Shown: in pieces, positions 1 through 8,744 of the stretch
How positions within the stretch are numbered: the first letter of the stretch is position 1
How the letters are laid out: every line of letters starts with the position of its first letter
NCBI GenBank assembly: GCA_934338065.1
Contig: CAKRGX010000004.1
Location: 1-64,000, forward strand
DNA from: an uncultured Eubacterium sp.
Lineage (GTDB): Bacteria > Bacillota > Clostridia > Lachnospirales > Lachnospiraceae
Length of the DNA: 64,000 nucleotides
Direction of reading: 5' to 3'
Notes under the pieces: generated by a model
What the model was told of the DNA's origin: nothing
The model's input: the letters and a program-made list of their open reading frames with translations, nothing else
The model's database searches: none
Made by a program: the position numbers and the translations under genes

Positions 1-952
1 CTGTCCAGTTTACCATATCCTGTGTGGATACAATTGTCAGAGAATGGTTGTTATAACCATTTGTTTTCAGAACACCTTTCTGGTAATCAATACCTTCCGT
101 TGTTCCATATACATACAATTTACCATCATTTTTTGAATTATCGATAGCTGTTGGATCTGCAATAAAATCATAGTTAGTCAACATACTGTCGATGCGGTGT
201 GCTACTCCGTCGTTTGTTGTATACTGAAGTGGCTGAGTCAATGTGATTTTATCTTTGTACCATGCATTATCCTTAATATGCTGTGCAAAAATATTATCTT
301 CTTTTTTGTTATAAACCCCGGCACCAGCTTCTTCTAATGTAAGTCTCTTACCGTCTTTGTAAGCAACAATCTTGTTCTGGGCAAAACCTAATGTATAATC
401 ATTAAAATATTCATAATCCTGTGTGGATGGTTCAAACCCTGTCGGTTCCGGCTTTTCAGGAGCTGTAGGGGCTGGTGTGCCCTGTCCCTGATTTGGAGTC
501 TGTGTTGCACTATTCGTTGCTTTAGCTGTAGGACTCGCTACCGGTTTTGTTGTTGCATTAGCAGTCGGTGTAGTCTTTGTTGCCGCATTTCCAGCAGGTC
601 CAACTTTTACAGTAACTTTAACTTTACAAGAAAGTACCTTCTTTGTTTTTCCTACTTTGTATGTAGCTGTTATCTTTGCAGTTCCTTTTTTCACACCCTT
701 AACAACTGCATATGCTTTTCCTTTTGTGGTTTTCTTAGTGATTTTTGCCACCTTCTTCTTACTTGTTTTCCATGTAACTTTAGCCTTTTTTTTGGCATTT
801 TTAACAGTAAGCTTTACGGTAGATCCTACCTTGACGGTAGCTTTTGTTTTGCTTAACTTTGGCTTCTTAGCTGCTTGTGCAGGGGTAAAAGACAAAGCAG
901 AGAAAACCATAGCCATTGACATAGTTACTGCTAATCCTTTTTTAAACCTCAT
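1..952 (-). CDS. Secreted GH43-type glycosidase with Big_2-like domain (3' part beyond window)
   Basis: The gene starts at the ATG at 952, behind a perfect AAGGAGG, and runs off the left edge, so only about 317 N-terminal residues are visible. Residues 1-28 form a signal peptide ending in Ala-Gln-Ala-Ala. Residues 30-115 are a Lys-rich bacterial Ig-like (Big_2-type) segment, followed by a Thr/Ala/Pro linker to about 165. The last part contains ADPTAIDNSKNDGKLYVYGT, which resembles the first blade of glycoside hydrolase family 43, where the Asp of ADP is the usual catalytic base. Family 43 enzymes remove arabinose or xylose units from plant hemicellulose. It follows the GH115 gene and has its own promoter, so a role in xylan breakdown outside the cell is inferred. 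The exact subfamily cannot be set without the missing part. Confidence 0.75.
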   Translation of the reverse strand, partial: MRFKKGLAVTMSMAMVFSALSFTPAQAAKKPKLSKTKATVKVGSTVKLTVKNAKKKAKVTWKTSKKKVAKITKKTTKGKAYAVVKGVKKGTAKITATYKVGKTKKVLSCKVKVTVKVGPAGNAATKTTPTANATTKPVASPTAKATNSATQTPNQGQGTPAPTAPEKPEPTGFEPSTQDYEYFNDYTLGFAQNKIVAYKDGKRLTLEEAGAGVYNKKEDNIFAQHIKDNAWYKDKITLTQPLQYTTNDGVAHRIDSMLTNYDFIADPTAIDNSKNDGKLYVYGTTEGIDYQKGVLKTNGYNNHSLTIVSTQDMVNWT

Positions 953-1016
953 CAAAAATTCCTCCTTATAAATTTAGATAGTTTAGTTGTTTCGTTTGCA
1001 CGATCACTATGCCAAT

Positions 1017-1045
1017 ATTATATAATATTTTAGCACCAATTTCAA
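1017..1045 (-). promoter_or_regulatory. Promoter of the GH43-type gene
   Basis: On the minus strand TTGAAA (1040-1045) is followed by a 17-base spacer and TATAAT (1017-1022). Predicted transcription starts near 1010, giving a leader of about 58 bases. The -35 box overlaps the TGA stop of the GH115 gene. The -10 box lies in a perfect 16-bp palindrome (1014-1029). Confidence 0.7.
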
Positions 1046-4000
1046 CCTGACTTTTTTGATGTATTAGCACATCGAATTTGATATATTGCGAATTTATACT
1101 TTTGTTGTACTCGTAACAATTTTTTATAGTTTTTGAGTGATTTCTTTGGTACTTTCACGGTTGCTTTTTTCGGAACTCCTTGAAATGCCTTCTTACCAAC
1201 GACTGACATTTTGGGTGCCTGAATAACAATTTTTTTCAGTTTTTTACATCCTTGAAAAGCTTGTGCTCCTATTTTGCTTATCTGACTGCCAATGGTAACA
1301 GAAGAAAGCTTTTTGTTATTCAAAAATGCCTTTTTTGCAATGGAAGTAACCTTAAACTTCATGCCTTTTATCGAAACTTGTGCCGGAATAACCGCTTTTT
1401 GTGCTTTTTTTGATGTCGGTGCAACAAGTGACACTTCTTTGTTCTTACCCAGTTTCGTAATTTTATATTTTAATTTCTTAACCGTATAAGGTTTCGTTTT
1501 ACTCAACGTTACTGTTGTATCCGTTTTTTTCGTAGTATCGGATCCCCCACTCGGATTCGCCAGTGTCGGACTCGGTTGTGTCGATGTGGAATTGCCAGTA
1601 TCTGGTGTGATTGTCGGTGCAGGAGTAGGAACAACAGGTTCCTCCTTTTCTGCCCTAGCTTCATAATGTACTCCTTGTTTTTGCGCTGGCTCGCTGTCTT
1701 CCGAGGTCAACTGGAACGTCTTTTGTGGTCCAAGGTAACTAGAAGCTAATTTTTTATTACTTACGACCAGTCGTTCCAAACCAAGACCGGCATGCATACC
1801 ATAGATTCTGACTTTATGTACACCTTCGGTTAATTTTTCTTGTGAACTGGATACGTGAATATTATCTTTAATTCCCTTAATCCAATTATTGTCACCATCC
1901 GCCGCATAAGAAATATATTTCCCATCCGGCAAGGAATTAATGGTCTGAATGGTGCCGTCATCCACTTGAATACCATAGAATAATTCTACCGGTACATAGC
2001 CCCATCCGGATGGTTTGAAAATATTATTTGTTGTCGTTGTATAGGCGGTAAAGGTGTATTCACCATCCTCGTCTACGTATATCTGATATTCGAGATAAGG
2101 AGCGTCTTTTGGCTCTTTATATTCTGTAACTGTTCTCGTTGTATTACCGCTTGTTACCTTGTATGTATTTCCTGTTTTTTCGGTGAAACTAACCGTAGTT
2201 GGAAACATTTTCATAGCGGACTGATAGCGACCATACCCATTGATACATCCCCATGATACACCATTGGCAGAATCCACTTTTTTACTGTATTCTGCGGCAT
2301 CTATCGTAACGACGTCGTTGCTTTCAATATGGGTATTAACCCCTTTATCTTTATATTTTGTATAATCCGCTTTAATTGTTATTTCTACTGTCGCATTGGT
2401 TCCTTTTACAAGGATTGTTCCACTCGCATCCGCTGTCACCTTGGACCAGTCAATAGCAACATAGAAATACTCTGCATCGGCAACCGTACCACCTGAAATT
2501 GCTTTCTCGCCACGCTTATCCGTTATTTGAATCCAATCTTCTTTTGCTTCAACCGTGAAGTCATATTCTTTTTGTCCTGCGTTGCTCATGGTTACGCAAT
2601 AACGTTGCTTCTGTGTATTGGTAAAAGTTGGAAGCGTAGCTTTTCCCGTTTGATACCCTTTGTAATCTCCATCAACAGAGACAATCATTTTAGCATTTTC
2701 CTCTAATGTCACCTGTGTACCTGTTGGATATTTCCATCCCGTAGAATTCCATGTCACAAATCCCACATGTGGAGAAGACATCATTTTATTCCACTTTTTA
2801 TTTGACATTGTGTTGTTGTAATAAGACGTCAATTCTTTGTCGTAAGCGACACATTTTTGTACCAGATCATAATAGGTATTGGCAAGAGAACTCTTTTGTG
2901 ATGCATAAAAATCACTCAGCGATTTAAAAATCTGCATCTGTGTTACGTTCGCAGTTCCTACTGCCTGATAGTATACAAGCTGATAGAAAGCATCATCCCA
3001 TTTAGTTCCCTTAAAGTATGTATTGTAATAGTAGTTACTCTCTTCTATTGTTTTGAGACAAAGGTCTAAAACTTCCTGTGCCTCATTATAATTTGTTGTA
3101 CTATAAAGTTTTGAAGATACATATTCCGGCTTACGATAAGAGCTGATCTTAAGAAAATCTGCTACACAGTCAGCAACTCCTTTGGCAACATCATCCGGAC
3201 AATTTGCTTTGCCACCAAGCTGCTTTTGAATCCATTCCTGACGATATTTTTCAGCGGTGTTTTCCTGTCCCCACTTGTCCATGTCATAGGCAAGATCCAT
3301 ACAATAATTAAGTTCCATTTCCAACGGCTTAATGTCACCAACATTAACGACCCAAATGTCTCTCACATTATATTCATGTGCCATGGTAAGCTGATCCCAT
3401 ATATGCTCAAGCTGCGTCGAACTAACCCATTCATAGGCACCGCTTCCTACATGACCATCCAAATGGTAATACAAGCCCCATCCGGCTTTTCTGTCCCTGA
3501 CACTTTCTTCTGGTAAGGAACGGATATTTCCGTAGTTATCATCCGTCAGCATAATTGTAACATCATCCATTCCTTCCCATGTGTTCAGACCCTTTATACT
3601 GCCATCATCCGGTCCATAGAAATATTCCTCATTTTCACTGTATGGAATATAGATTTTAGGAGCATCCTTAACTTTGGAATTCGGATTTGCCTTCTGATAA
3701 TCATCAAGGATTTTAAATTGGTCAGTAAATATTTTCTTCAACAGATTAATATTATACTCCACACCACCTTTTAATGCACTGTCACTCTCACCACGCATTC
3801 CTAACGTAATTGTGTTTTCATAATTACCATTTCGTTTGATACCATCTTTCCAGAATTTATAAATAGCTTCGTCATTGTTTTCATAATTCCAAGCTCTATC
3901 GGTTCCATAATTTTTATAAATTTTTCCCCATTCGATACCAGCACGACAGCATGCTTCATGATGTGAAGTTCCCATGCAAACACCATAAGCATCTGCCATT

Positions 4001-4908
4001 ACTACATTGGCCAATTTAAATTCAGAACCTTCATCCGAGAAACTATTGCCCCACATTGCCGGCCACATATAATTGGCTTTCATTCGAATCAGTAATTCAA
4101 ATATATTTTCATAACATTTTTCATTGAGTCCACGAAACTTTTTGTTCGCCCATCCGGTAAAAGAAGGTGATTCATCATTAATGAAAAAGCCACGATATTT
4201 TACGGAAGGTTCCTTGGATAAAAACATATTTTCTGAGTTAAATTCCAAGGAATTACGGTCTAAATACACAGCACTATATTGGACCGGAACTGCGTCCGCC
4301 ATATATACCCAGGCAGAAACACCAATACGTTCCGAAATATGGAACAAACCATACATGGCACCTCGTTTATTGGAACCGGCAATAACAAGTGCCTGTTTTA
4401 CTCCGGTGTAACCGCATTTTTCCAAATCCGTGCCACTTATAAACTGCATCTGATAGCAGTCCCATTTGAGTTTATCGTCTTTGTACAAGCCGGAAACATC
4501 CATGACATTTTGGGATACCAATTTTTTAATAACCTCATTATTTTCAACGGTTCCGGCAATGATAACATTGTCAGAGATATCCTTGGTTTCATAAATGACT
4601 TCTGCTTTTTTACCCGTTACTTTTTCAACATCATCAGCAAATGTATTGGCAATGATTTCCATACCGCAATATTGTTTGCCCTCTCCTTCACTGATTTCTT
4701 CATGAGCTTTATCAACATATACTTTCGCTGTTTTTGTTCCATCAGAAAGAAGAAATCCATCTGTGTTTCCATACATACCAATCGTACTCCTTTGCTCATT
4801 TTTTGTGTTTTGCTTCGCAGCTAATGCGACTGGACGGGTCATATAAGTACCACTCATGGTAAACACCATCACAGAAGACAACAAAGCAGCTAATAACCTC
4901 TTTTTCAT
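1042..4908 (-). CDS. Secreted GH115 xylan alpha-glucuronidase with C-terminal leucine-rich repeats
   Basis: The protein has 1288 residues from the ATG at 4908. AAGGAGG is seven bases upstream of it; an ATG at 4914 sits too close to the ribosome site. A signal peptide covers about residues 1-31. The body matches glycoside hydrolase family 115, with the stretches YRGFFINDESPSFTGW and MKANYMWPAMWGNSF, so the likely activity is removal of (4-O-methyl)glucuronic acid from xylan. A C-terminal GH115 accessory region extends to about 1130, then a Pro/Thr/Ser linker, then BspA-type leucine-rich repeats (about 1190-1275, for example AFQGCKKLKKIVI). The repeats suggest attachment to a surface or substrate. 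It lies between an AraC regulator and a GH43-type enzyme. No sortase or S-layer motif is visible. Confidence 0.88.
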   Translation of the reverse strand: MKKRLLAALLSSVMVFTMSGTYMTRPVALAAKQNTKNEQRSTIGMYGNTDGFLLSDGTKTAKVYVDKAHEEISEGEGKQYCGMEIIANTFADDVEKVTGKKAEVIYETKDISDNVIIAGTVENNEVIKKLVSQNVMDVSGLYKDDKLKWDCYQMQFISGTDLEKCGYTGVKQALVIAGSNKRGAMYGLFHISERIGVSAWVYMADAVPVQYSAVYLDRNSLEFNSENMFLSKEPSVKYRGFFINDESPSFTGWANKKFRGLNEKCYENIFELLIRMKANYMWPAMWGNSFSDEGSEFKLANVVMADAYGVCMGTSHHEACCRAGIEWGKIYKNYGTDRAWNYENNDEAIYKFWKDGIKRNGNYENTITLGMRGESDSALKGGVEYNINLLKKIFTDQFKILDDYQKANPNSKVKDAPKIYIPYSENEEYFYGPDDGSIKGLNTWEGMDDVTIMLTDDNYGNIRSLPEESVRDRKAGWGLYYHLDGHVGSGAYEWVSSTQLEHIWDQLTMAHEYNVRDIWVVNVGDIKPLEMELNYCMDLAYDMDKWGQENTAEKYRQEWIQKQLGGKANCPDDVAKGVADCVADFLKISSYRKPEYVSSKLYSTTNYNEAQEVLDLCLKTIEESNYYYNTYFKGTKWDDAFYQLVYYQAVGTANVTQMQIFKSLSDFYASQKSSLANTYYDLVQKCVAYDKELTSYYNNTMSNKKWNKMMSSPHVGFVTWNSTGWKYPTGTQVTLEENAKMIVSVDGDYKGYQTGKATLPTFTNTQKQRYCVTMSNAGQKEYDFTVEAKEDWIQITDKRGEKAISGGTVADAEYFYVAIDWSKVTADASGTILVKGTNATVEITIKADYTKYKDKGVNTHIESNDVVTIDAAEYSKKVDSANGVSWGCINGYGRYQSAMKMFPTTVSFTEKTGNTYKVTSGNTTRTVTEYKEPKDAPYLEYQIYVDEDGEYTFTAYTTTTNNIFKPSGWGYVPVELFYGIQVDDGTIQTINSLPDGKYISYAADGDNNWIKGIKDNIHVSSSQEKLTEGVHKVRIYGMHAGLGLERLVVSNKKLASSYLGPQKTFQLTSEDSEPAQKQGVHYEARAEKEEPVVPTPAPTITPDTGNSTSTQPSPTLANPSGGSDTTKKTDTTVTLSKTKPYTVKKLKYKITKLGKNKEVSLVAPTSKKAQKAVIPAQVSIKGMKFKVTSIAKKAFLNNKKLSSVTIGSQISKIGAQAFQGCKKLKKIVIQAPKMSVVGKKAFQGVPKKATVKVPKKSLKNYKKLLRVQQKYKFAIYQIRCANTSKKSG

Positions 4909-4935
4909 AGCCATTCCTCCTTAATATTAAGTACT

Positions 4936-5005
4936 ATGATACCCATATGAACACAAAGTTCGAGGCAAGTCGTAGGTATCATTAGGATTTATTACTCATA
5001 TTATA
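4936..5005 (-). promoter_or_regulatory. Leader of GH115 gene: weak promoter and inverted repeat
   Basis: On the minus strand a TATAAT sits at 5000-5005 without a good -35 box, as expected for an activator-dependent promoter. Between it and the start codon, ATGATACC (4936-4943) and GGTATCAT (4975-4982) form an 8-bp inverted repeat 31 bases apart. This could be an operator or a leader hairpin. The 162-base gap to the AraC gene holds nothing else I can identify. Confidence 0.35.
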
Positions 5006-5076
5006 AATGTCTTCTGCGAAAAAATCTTTGCGTATCAACTAAAAAATATTGCGCGAAATGATTACTTATCAAGCAC

Positions 5077-5934
5077 TCATCTTTTGGTCATTTGTTTAAT
5101 AAATTTTCCTGGTGATATCCCGGTTAGCTTGGTAAAACTACGAATAAAATTGGAATAATCAGAAAATCCTGAAAGTTCACAAGCTTCTGAAACCGTTTTC
5201 CCTTGGAGTAAATACGATTTTGCGAGGCAAATTCTCTGGTCTAAAATATATTCACGCATAGTCAGACCGGTATACTTTTTAAATTGCTGGCTGATATAAG
5301 AACCATTTCGGTAAAAATGATTAGCCAATGATTCCAGAGAAATCGGTTCCTGCAAATGTTCCTGAACATAGAGCATCGTTTCTTTGACTAACGGTGGCAT
5401 AATATCCTTTGTGCAACATTCCGATTGGTTATATAAACGATTAATAAAGACAAGAAGTTTGATAGCTTCTGCTTGAAGCAATAAATCAAAACCATAGTCA
5501 TGAAAGGAGGTAGCCGCTTCCAAAGAATTAAAAAGAGCGATAAATTCAGCTATTTGTTCATTCGTAAGCTGTATCAAATTGTTTTTACCGGGAAAATGGT
5601 TAAAGCATGCAAATAAATTGGTATAATGACTGGAAAGTTGCTCAATAAGCTCCTGTTTAATATTGATACAGTAGCGTTCGTATGGCTGTTCATCAAGACA
5701 AATAGAACGATGCAACTCATTCGGATTAATAACAGCCAGACTGCCAGCACAAAGTTGAAAACAAGATTGTTCAATATAAAGTCTGGTATTACCACGGATA
5801 AAAAGATATATTTCACAAGCATTATGGCGGTGATATGGCAAAAGTTCATCCTTTTGACTTTGACTGCTTACATTATGATAACAGATTAATTCATTTTGAA
5901 TTGAATGAAACTGATAATTATTCTCTTTTTTCAT
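5077..5934 (-). CDS. AraC-family transcriptional regulator, cupin sensor plus HTH
   Basis: The protein has 285 residues; AAAAGGAG precedes the ATG. Residues about 25-100 look like the cupin-type ligand-binding domain of AraC regulators (HRHNACEIYLFIRG, then INPNELHRS). Residues about 180-282 form the double helix-turn-helix (LESLANHFYRNGSYISQQFK and the closing signature SGFSDYSNFIRSFTKLTGISP). It faces the same way as the GH115 and GH43-type genes directly downstream, so it is the likely activator of that locus in response to a xylan-derived sugar; the ligand is inferred. There is very little room for its own promoter, because the cheR terminator ends only about a dozen bases upstream of the ribosome site. 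Confidence 0.85.
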   Translation of the reverse strand: MKKENNYQFHSIQNELICYHNVSSQSQKDELLPYHRHNACEIYLFIRGNTRLYIEQSCFQLCAGSLAVINPNELHRSICLDEQPYERYCINIKQELIEQLSSHYTNLFACFNHFPGKNNLIQLTNEQIAEFIALFNSLEAATSFHDYGFDLLLQAEAIKLLVFINRLYNQSECCTKDIMPPLVKETMLYVQEHLQEPISLESLANHFYRNGSYISQQFKKYTGLTMREYILDQRICLAKSYLLQGKTVSEACELSGFSDYSNFIRSFTKLTGISPGKFIKQMTKR

Positions 5935-5949
5935 AATGACTCCTTTTCA

Positions 5950-5995
5950 TAAAAAACTCTGTGTTTGCCATCAGATACAACACACAGAGTTTTCC
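5950..5995 (-). terminator. Intrinsic terminator of the relQ-cheR operon
   Basis: The minus strand forms a 12-bp stem (AAAACTCTGTGT with ACACAGAGTTTT) around a 17-base loop, followed by a T run. It starts about ten bases after the cheR stop and ends directly in front of the AraC ribosome site. Confidence 0.85.
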
Positions 5996-6005
5996 GAAAC
6001 CATAT

Positions 6006-6785
6006 TTATTTTTCATAAAAAAATGATTGAATGCTTTTTAAATTATATTGTTCTGCATTAATAATCTGTTCCGTGCTCCCCACAAACAAAACACCACCCT
6101 TAACTAACGCATTAGAAAATTTGTGATAAATCAAATCTTTCGCCTCTTCCGTAAAATAAATCATAACATTGCGGCATACGATCATATGTATTTCCTTCGG
6201 ATACTCATCTTTCAATAAATTATGTTGTTCAAACGTAATACACGATTTAAGTTTTTCGGATACCTTTACAATTCCCATATCATCTGTTTGAAGATATTTA
6301 TCCCTTAAATGCTTTGGCAGATTTTTAATGCTTTTTTCACTGTAATAACCCTTTTTAGCTTTTTCTAAAACTTCATGATCCAAATCAGTCGCAATGATAC
6401 GGAATTGGCGCGGCAAAAGCAATTCACTCAAAACCATCGCCAGGGAATAAGGCTCATCCCCAGTAGAGCAAGCCGCACTCCATATGGTCAGTGGCTTAGG
6501 AAAACGATCCAGAATCAAAGGCAGGATCGTCCCCTCCAGCACTTTCCATTGAAGCGGATTGCGATAAAATTCCGATACATTAATAGTCAAATATGTTATA
6601 AAACGATCATAAACATCCGTATCTCTGATCAATAAGCGGTAAAACTCTTTATACGTTGTCATCTTATGTTTACGTATAAAATTATCAATACGACGTTTCA
6701 TTTGATTTTCTTTGTAGGAATTCAAGTCAATTCCAGTCAAAGATAAATAATCCTTCTTGAATGTTTCATAACTATCTGTCATCAT
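6006..6785 (-). CDS. cheR: CheR-type chemoreceptor glutamate O-methyltransferase
   Basis: The protein has 259 residues, close to the usual CheR length. An N-terminal helical domain (about 5-55) precedes an SAM-dependent methyltransferase domain with the CheR signature AACSTGDEPYSLAM and the later CRNVMIYF motif. CheR adds methyl groups to glutamates of chemoreceptors during adaptation. No other chemotaxis gene is in the window, so it is an orphan here. Its ATG overlaps the S1 gene stop (TAATG), so it is translationally coupled as the last gene of the operon; a second ATG at 6782 is equally possible. Confidence 0.9.
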   Translation of the reverse strand: MMTDSYETFKKDYLSLTGIDLNSYKENQMKRRIDNFIRKHKMTTYKEFYRLLIRDTDVYDRFITYLTINVSEFYRNPLQWKVLEGTILPLILDRFPKPLTIWSAACSTGDEPYSLAMVLSELLLPRQFRIIATDLDHEVLEKAKKGYYSEKSIKNLPKHLRDKYLQTDDMGIVKVSEKLKSCITFEQHNLLKDEYPKEIHMIVCRNVMIYFTEEAKDLIYHKFSNALVKGGVLFVGSTEQIINAEQYNLKSIQSFFYEK

Positions 6786-7900
6786 TACTCTTCTTCAGCA
6801 GTTTCTTTCTCTGCAGTTTCCTGCTCAGGAGCATTCTCCTGCTGTTTATTCTCAATTTCAAGAGCCTTTACACTAAGACTTATCTTCTTGGTTTCCTCAT
6901 TAAAATCAACAATCTTAGCTGTAATCTCCTGACCTACGGACAATACATCGGATGGCTTCTCAACATGATCAATAGATATCTGTGAAACATGAAGCAATGC
7001 GTCTATCCCCTCTTCTAATTCCACAAAAGCTCCAAAATCTGTCATACGTGCTACTTTTCCAGTAACAACGTTTCCAATGGCATATTTCTCTGCAGCGTTC
7101 TTCCAAGGATTATTTTCATCAAGTTTCATTGTCAATGCAATCTTTGTATCAACGATATCTTTAATCTTAACTTTAACGGTATCGCCAACTTTAAATAACT
7201 TTTTAGGGTCTGCAACGCGTCCCCATGACATTTCTGAAATATGAAGAAGTCCATCAGCTCCACCCAGATCAATAAAAGCTCCAAAGTCTGTCAGATTCTT
7301 AACTGTTCCCTCTACCATCATACCTACTTCAATCTTAGCAAGAAGTTCTTCCTGCATCTTTTTCTTCTTTTCAACAATCAGTTGCTTGCGATCGCCGATA
7401 ATTCTTCTCTTGCGTGGATTAACCTCTGTAAGAACGAACTCAATCTCCTGATCCTGATATTTTGTCAGGTCTCTTTCATAAACATCCGACACAAGACTAG
7501 CCGGCACAAACACACGGCCTTCACCATAAGCAACACTTAGACCGCCTTTAAGTACCATTGCCACTTTACCGATAAGTACTTCATGATTCTCAAACGCCTC
7601 CTGGAATCTTTCGTTCATCTTATCCTGCTGTAATCTCTTATAAGTAAGAAGAACCTGACCCTCACCGTCATTCACCTTTAAGACTTTAACTGTCATCTTA
7701 TCGCCAGGCTTAACTTCGGCAGTTAAGTCAACATCATTGTTGCTATATTCGTTCTTCGTTAATATACCATCTGCTTTATATCCAATGTTTAAGATAATCT
7801 CATTGTCCTTAACTCCGATAACTGTCCCTTCTACAATCTCACCATTGTGGATTGTTACTAATGAATCCTCTAATAATTCTGCAAAACTTGCTTCTGACAT
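6785..7900 (-). CDS. S1 RNA-binding domain protein (ribosomal protein S1 homologue)
   Basis: The protein has 371 residues with four S1 domains at about 16-85, 103-168, 189-257 and 274-343; the last two carry the typical LTDFGAFIDL and MTDFGAFVEL strands. The C-terminus is acidic and Gln/Glu-rich. Such short S1 homologues bind mRNA and help ribosome loading in Firmicutes. The start ATG at 7900 follows GGAGG by ten bases and lies inside the end of ispH, in the -1 frame relative to it. In many Clostridia the same two proteins are one fused polypeptide; here they are separate. Confidence 0.9.
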   Translation of the reverse strand: MSEASFAELLEDSLVTIHNGEIVEGTVIGVKDNEIILNIGYKADGILTKNEYSNNDVDLTAEVKPGDKMTVKVLKVNDGEGQVLLTYKRLQQDKMNERFQEAFENHEVLIGKVAMVLKGGLSVAYGEGRVFVPASLVSDVYERDLTKYQDQEIEFVLTEVNPRKRRIIGDRKQLIVEKKKKMQEELLAKIEVGMMVEGTVKNLTDFGAFIDLGGADGLLHISEMSWGRVADPKKLFKVGDTVKVKIKDIVDTKIALTMKLDENNPWKNAAEKYAIGNVVTGKVARMTDFGAFVELEEGIDALLHVSQISIDHVEKPSDVLSVGQEITAKIVDFNEETKKISLSVKALEIENKQQENAPEQETAEKETAEEE

Positions 7901-8742
7901 GCCTCTAGAACCTCCTGTATAATGTTATTTGGGGTAGATGCCCCAGCGGTAATACCTAGGCTTGTAAATGAATCAAAAGATGTTCCCTTTAAATCATCTA
8001 CTGTCTGTATAAAAAAAGTGTTTTCACACTGATTTTTACAAATTTCATATAGCTTACGTGAATTTGAGGAATGCTTTCCTCCGATCACAATCATAGCGTC
8101 AGACCTTGCAGATAACTCCTCTGCCTCATTCTGACGGGTAGACGTAGCATTACAAATTGTATTCACAGCAATTATATCATAACCTTTTTTCGAAAAAATT
8201 TCAACTAAATCTTGAAATTTTTTGTAATTAAATGTCGTTTGTGCTACAATACATAGTTTTTCACTCGGATCTTCTAATGAAAATTCTTCTGCTTCCTGTA
8301 TTGTTTCAATAACACATCCCCTGCCGTTTGCCCATCCAAGAATCCCCTGAACTTCCGGATGATCTTTGGAACCAATAATAATAATCCGATGCATTTTCCC
8401 GCTATATTCCTGTACCGTTTTGTGTATTTTTTTTACAAATGGGCAAGTGGCATCTTCATACCGGATCTGCGTTGCTTGAAGCTGATCAATAACCTCTTTT
8501 GAAACACCATGCGAACGTATTACCAACGTACTTTTCGCATCTGTTTTACGCATGATTTCTTTCGGCGACTCTACAACAACAACTCCTTTTGATGCCAGAT
8601 CTTCTACTACCTGCTCATTATGAATGATTGGTCCCAATGTATAAACCTTCTCCTCTTTGTCTTCAAGCAGCCGGTACACGGTATCTACCGCCCTCTTTAC
8701 CCCAAAGCAGAACCCGGCACTATCAGCCAATGTGATGGTCAT
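7870..8742 (-). CDS. ispH: 4-hydroxy-3-methylbut-2-enyl diphosphate reductase
   Basis: IspH (LytB) carries out the last step of the MEP pathway, making isopentenyl and dimethylallyl diphosphate with a [4Fe-4S] cluster. The three cluster cysteines are visible in GFCFGVKRAV, ATCPFVKKIH and NTICNATSTRQ. The start at 8742 gives 290 residues and has AAAGGAG at good distance; an upstream in-frame ATG at 8769 lies inside cmk and lacks a ribosome site. It begins two bases after the cmk stop and overlaps the S1 gene by 31 bases, so the three are surely co-transcribed. Confidence 0.95.
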   Translation of the reverse strand: MTITLADSAGFCFGVKRAVDTVYRLLEDKEEKVYTLGPIIHNEQVVEDLASKGVVVVESPKEIMRKTDAKSTLVIRSHGVSKEVIDQLQATQIRYEDATCPFVKKIHKTVQEYSGKMHRIIIIGSKDHPEVQGILGWANGRGCVIETIQEAEEFSLEDPSEKLCIVAQTTFNYKKFQDLVEIFSKKGYDIIAVNTICNATSTRQNEAEELSARSDAMIVIGGKHSSNSRKLYEICKNQCENTFFIQTVDDLKGTSFDSFTSLGITAGASTPNNIIQEVLEACQKQVLQNY

Positions 8743-8744
8743 AG

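Noticed and set aside
657-971. Plus-strand open frame rich in Phe and Val
   Set aside because: It is the complement of the Lys-rich Big_2 part of the GH43-type gene, which has a signal peptide, ribosome site and promoter.
4124-4824. Two overlapping plus-strand frames of 95 and 181 codons
   Set aside because: They are antisense to GH115 coding sequence, lack ribosome sites and show no family motif.
7860-7910. Programmed -1 frameshift joining ispH and S1
   Set aside because: The frames would join by -1, but I find no X-XXY-YYZ slippery heptamer in the overlap, and the S1 gene has its own ribosome site.
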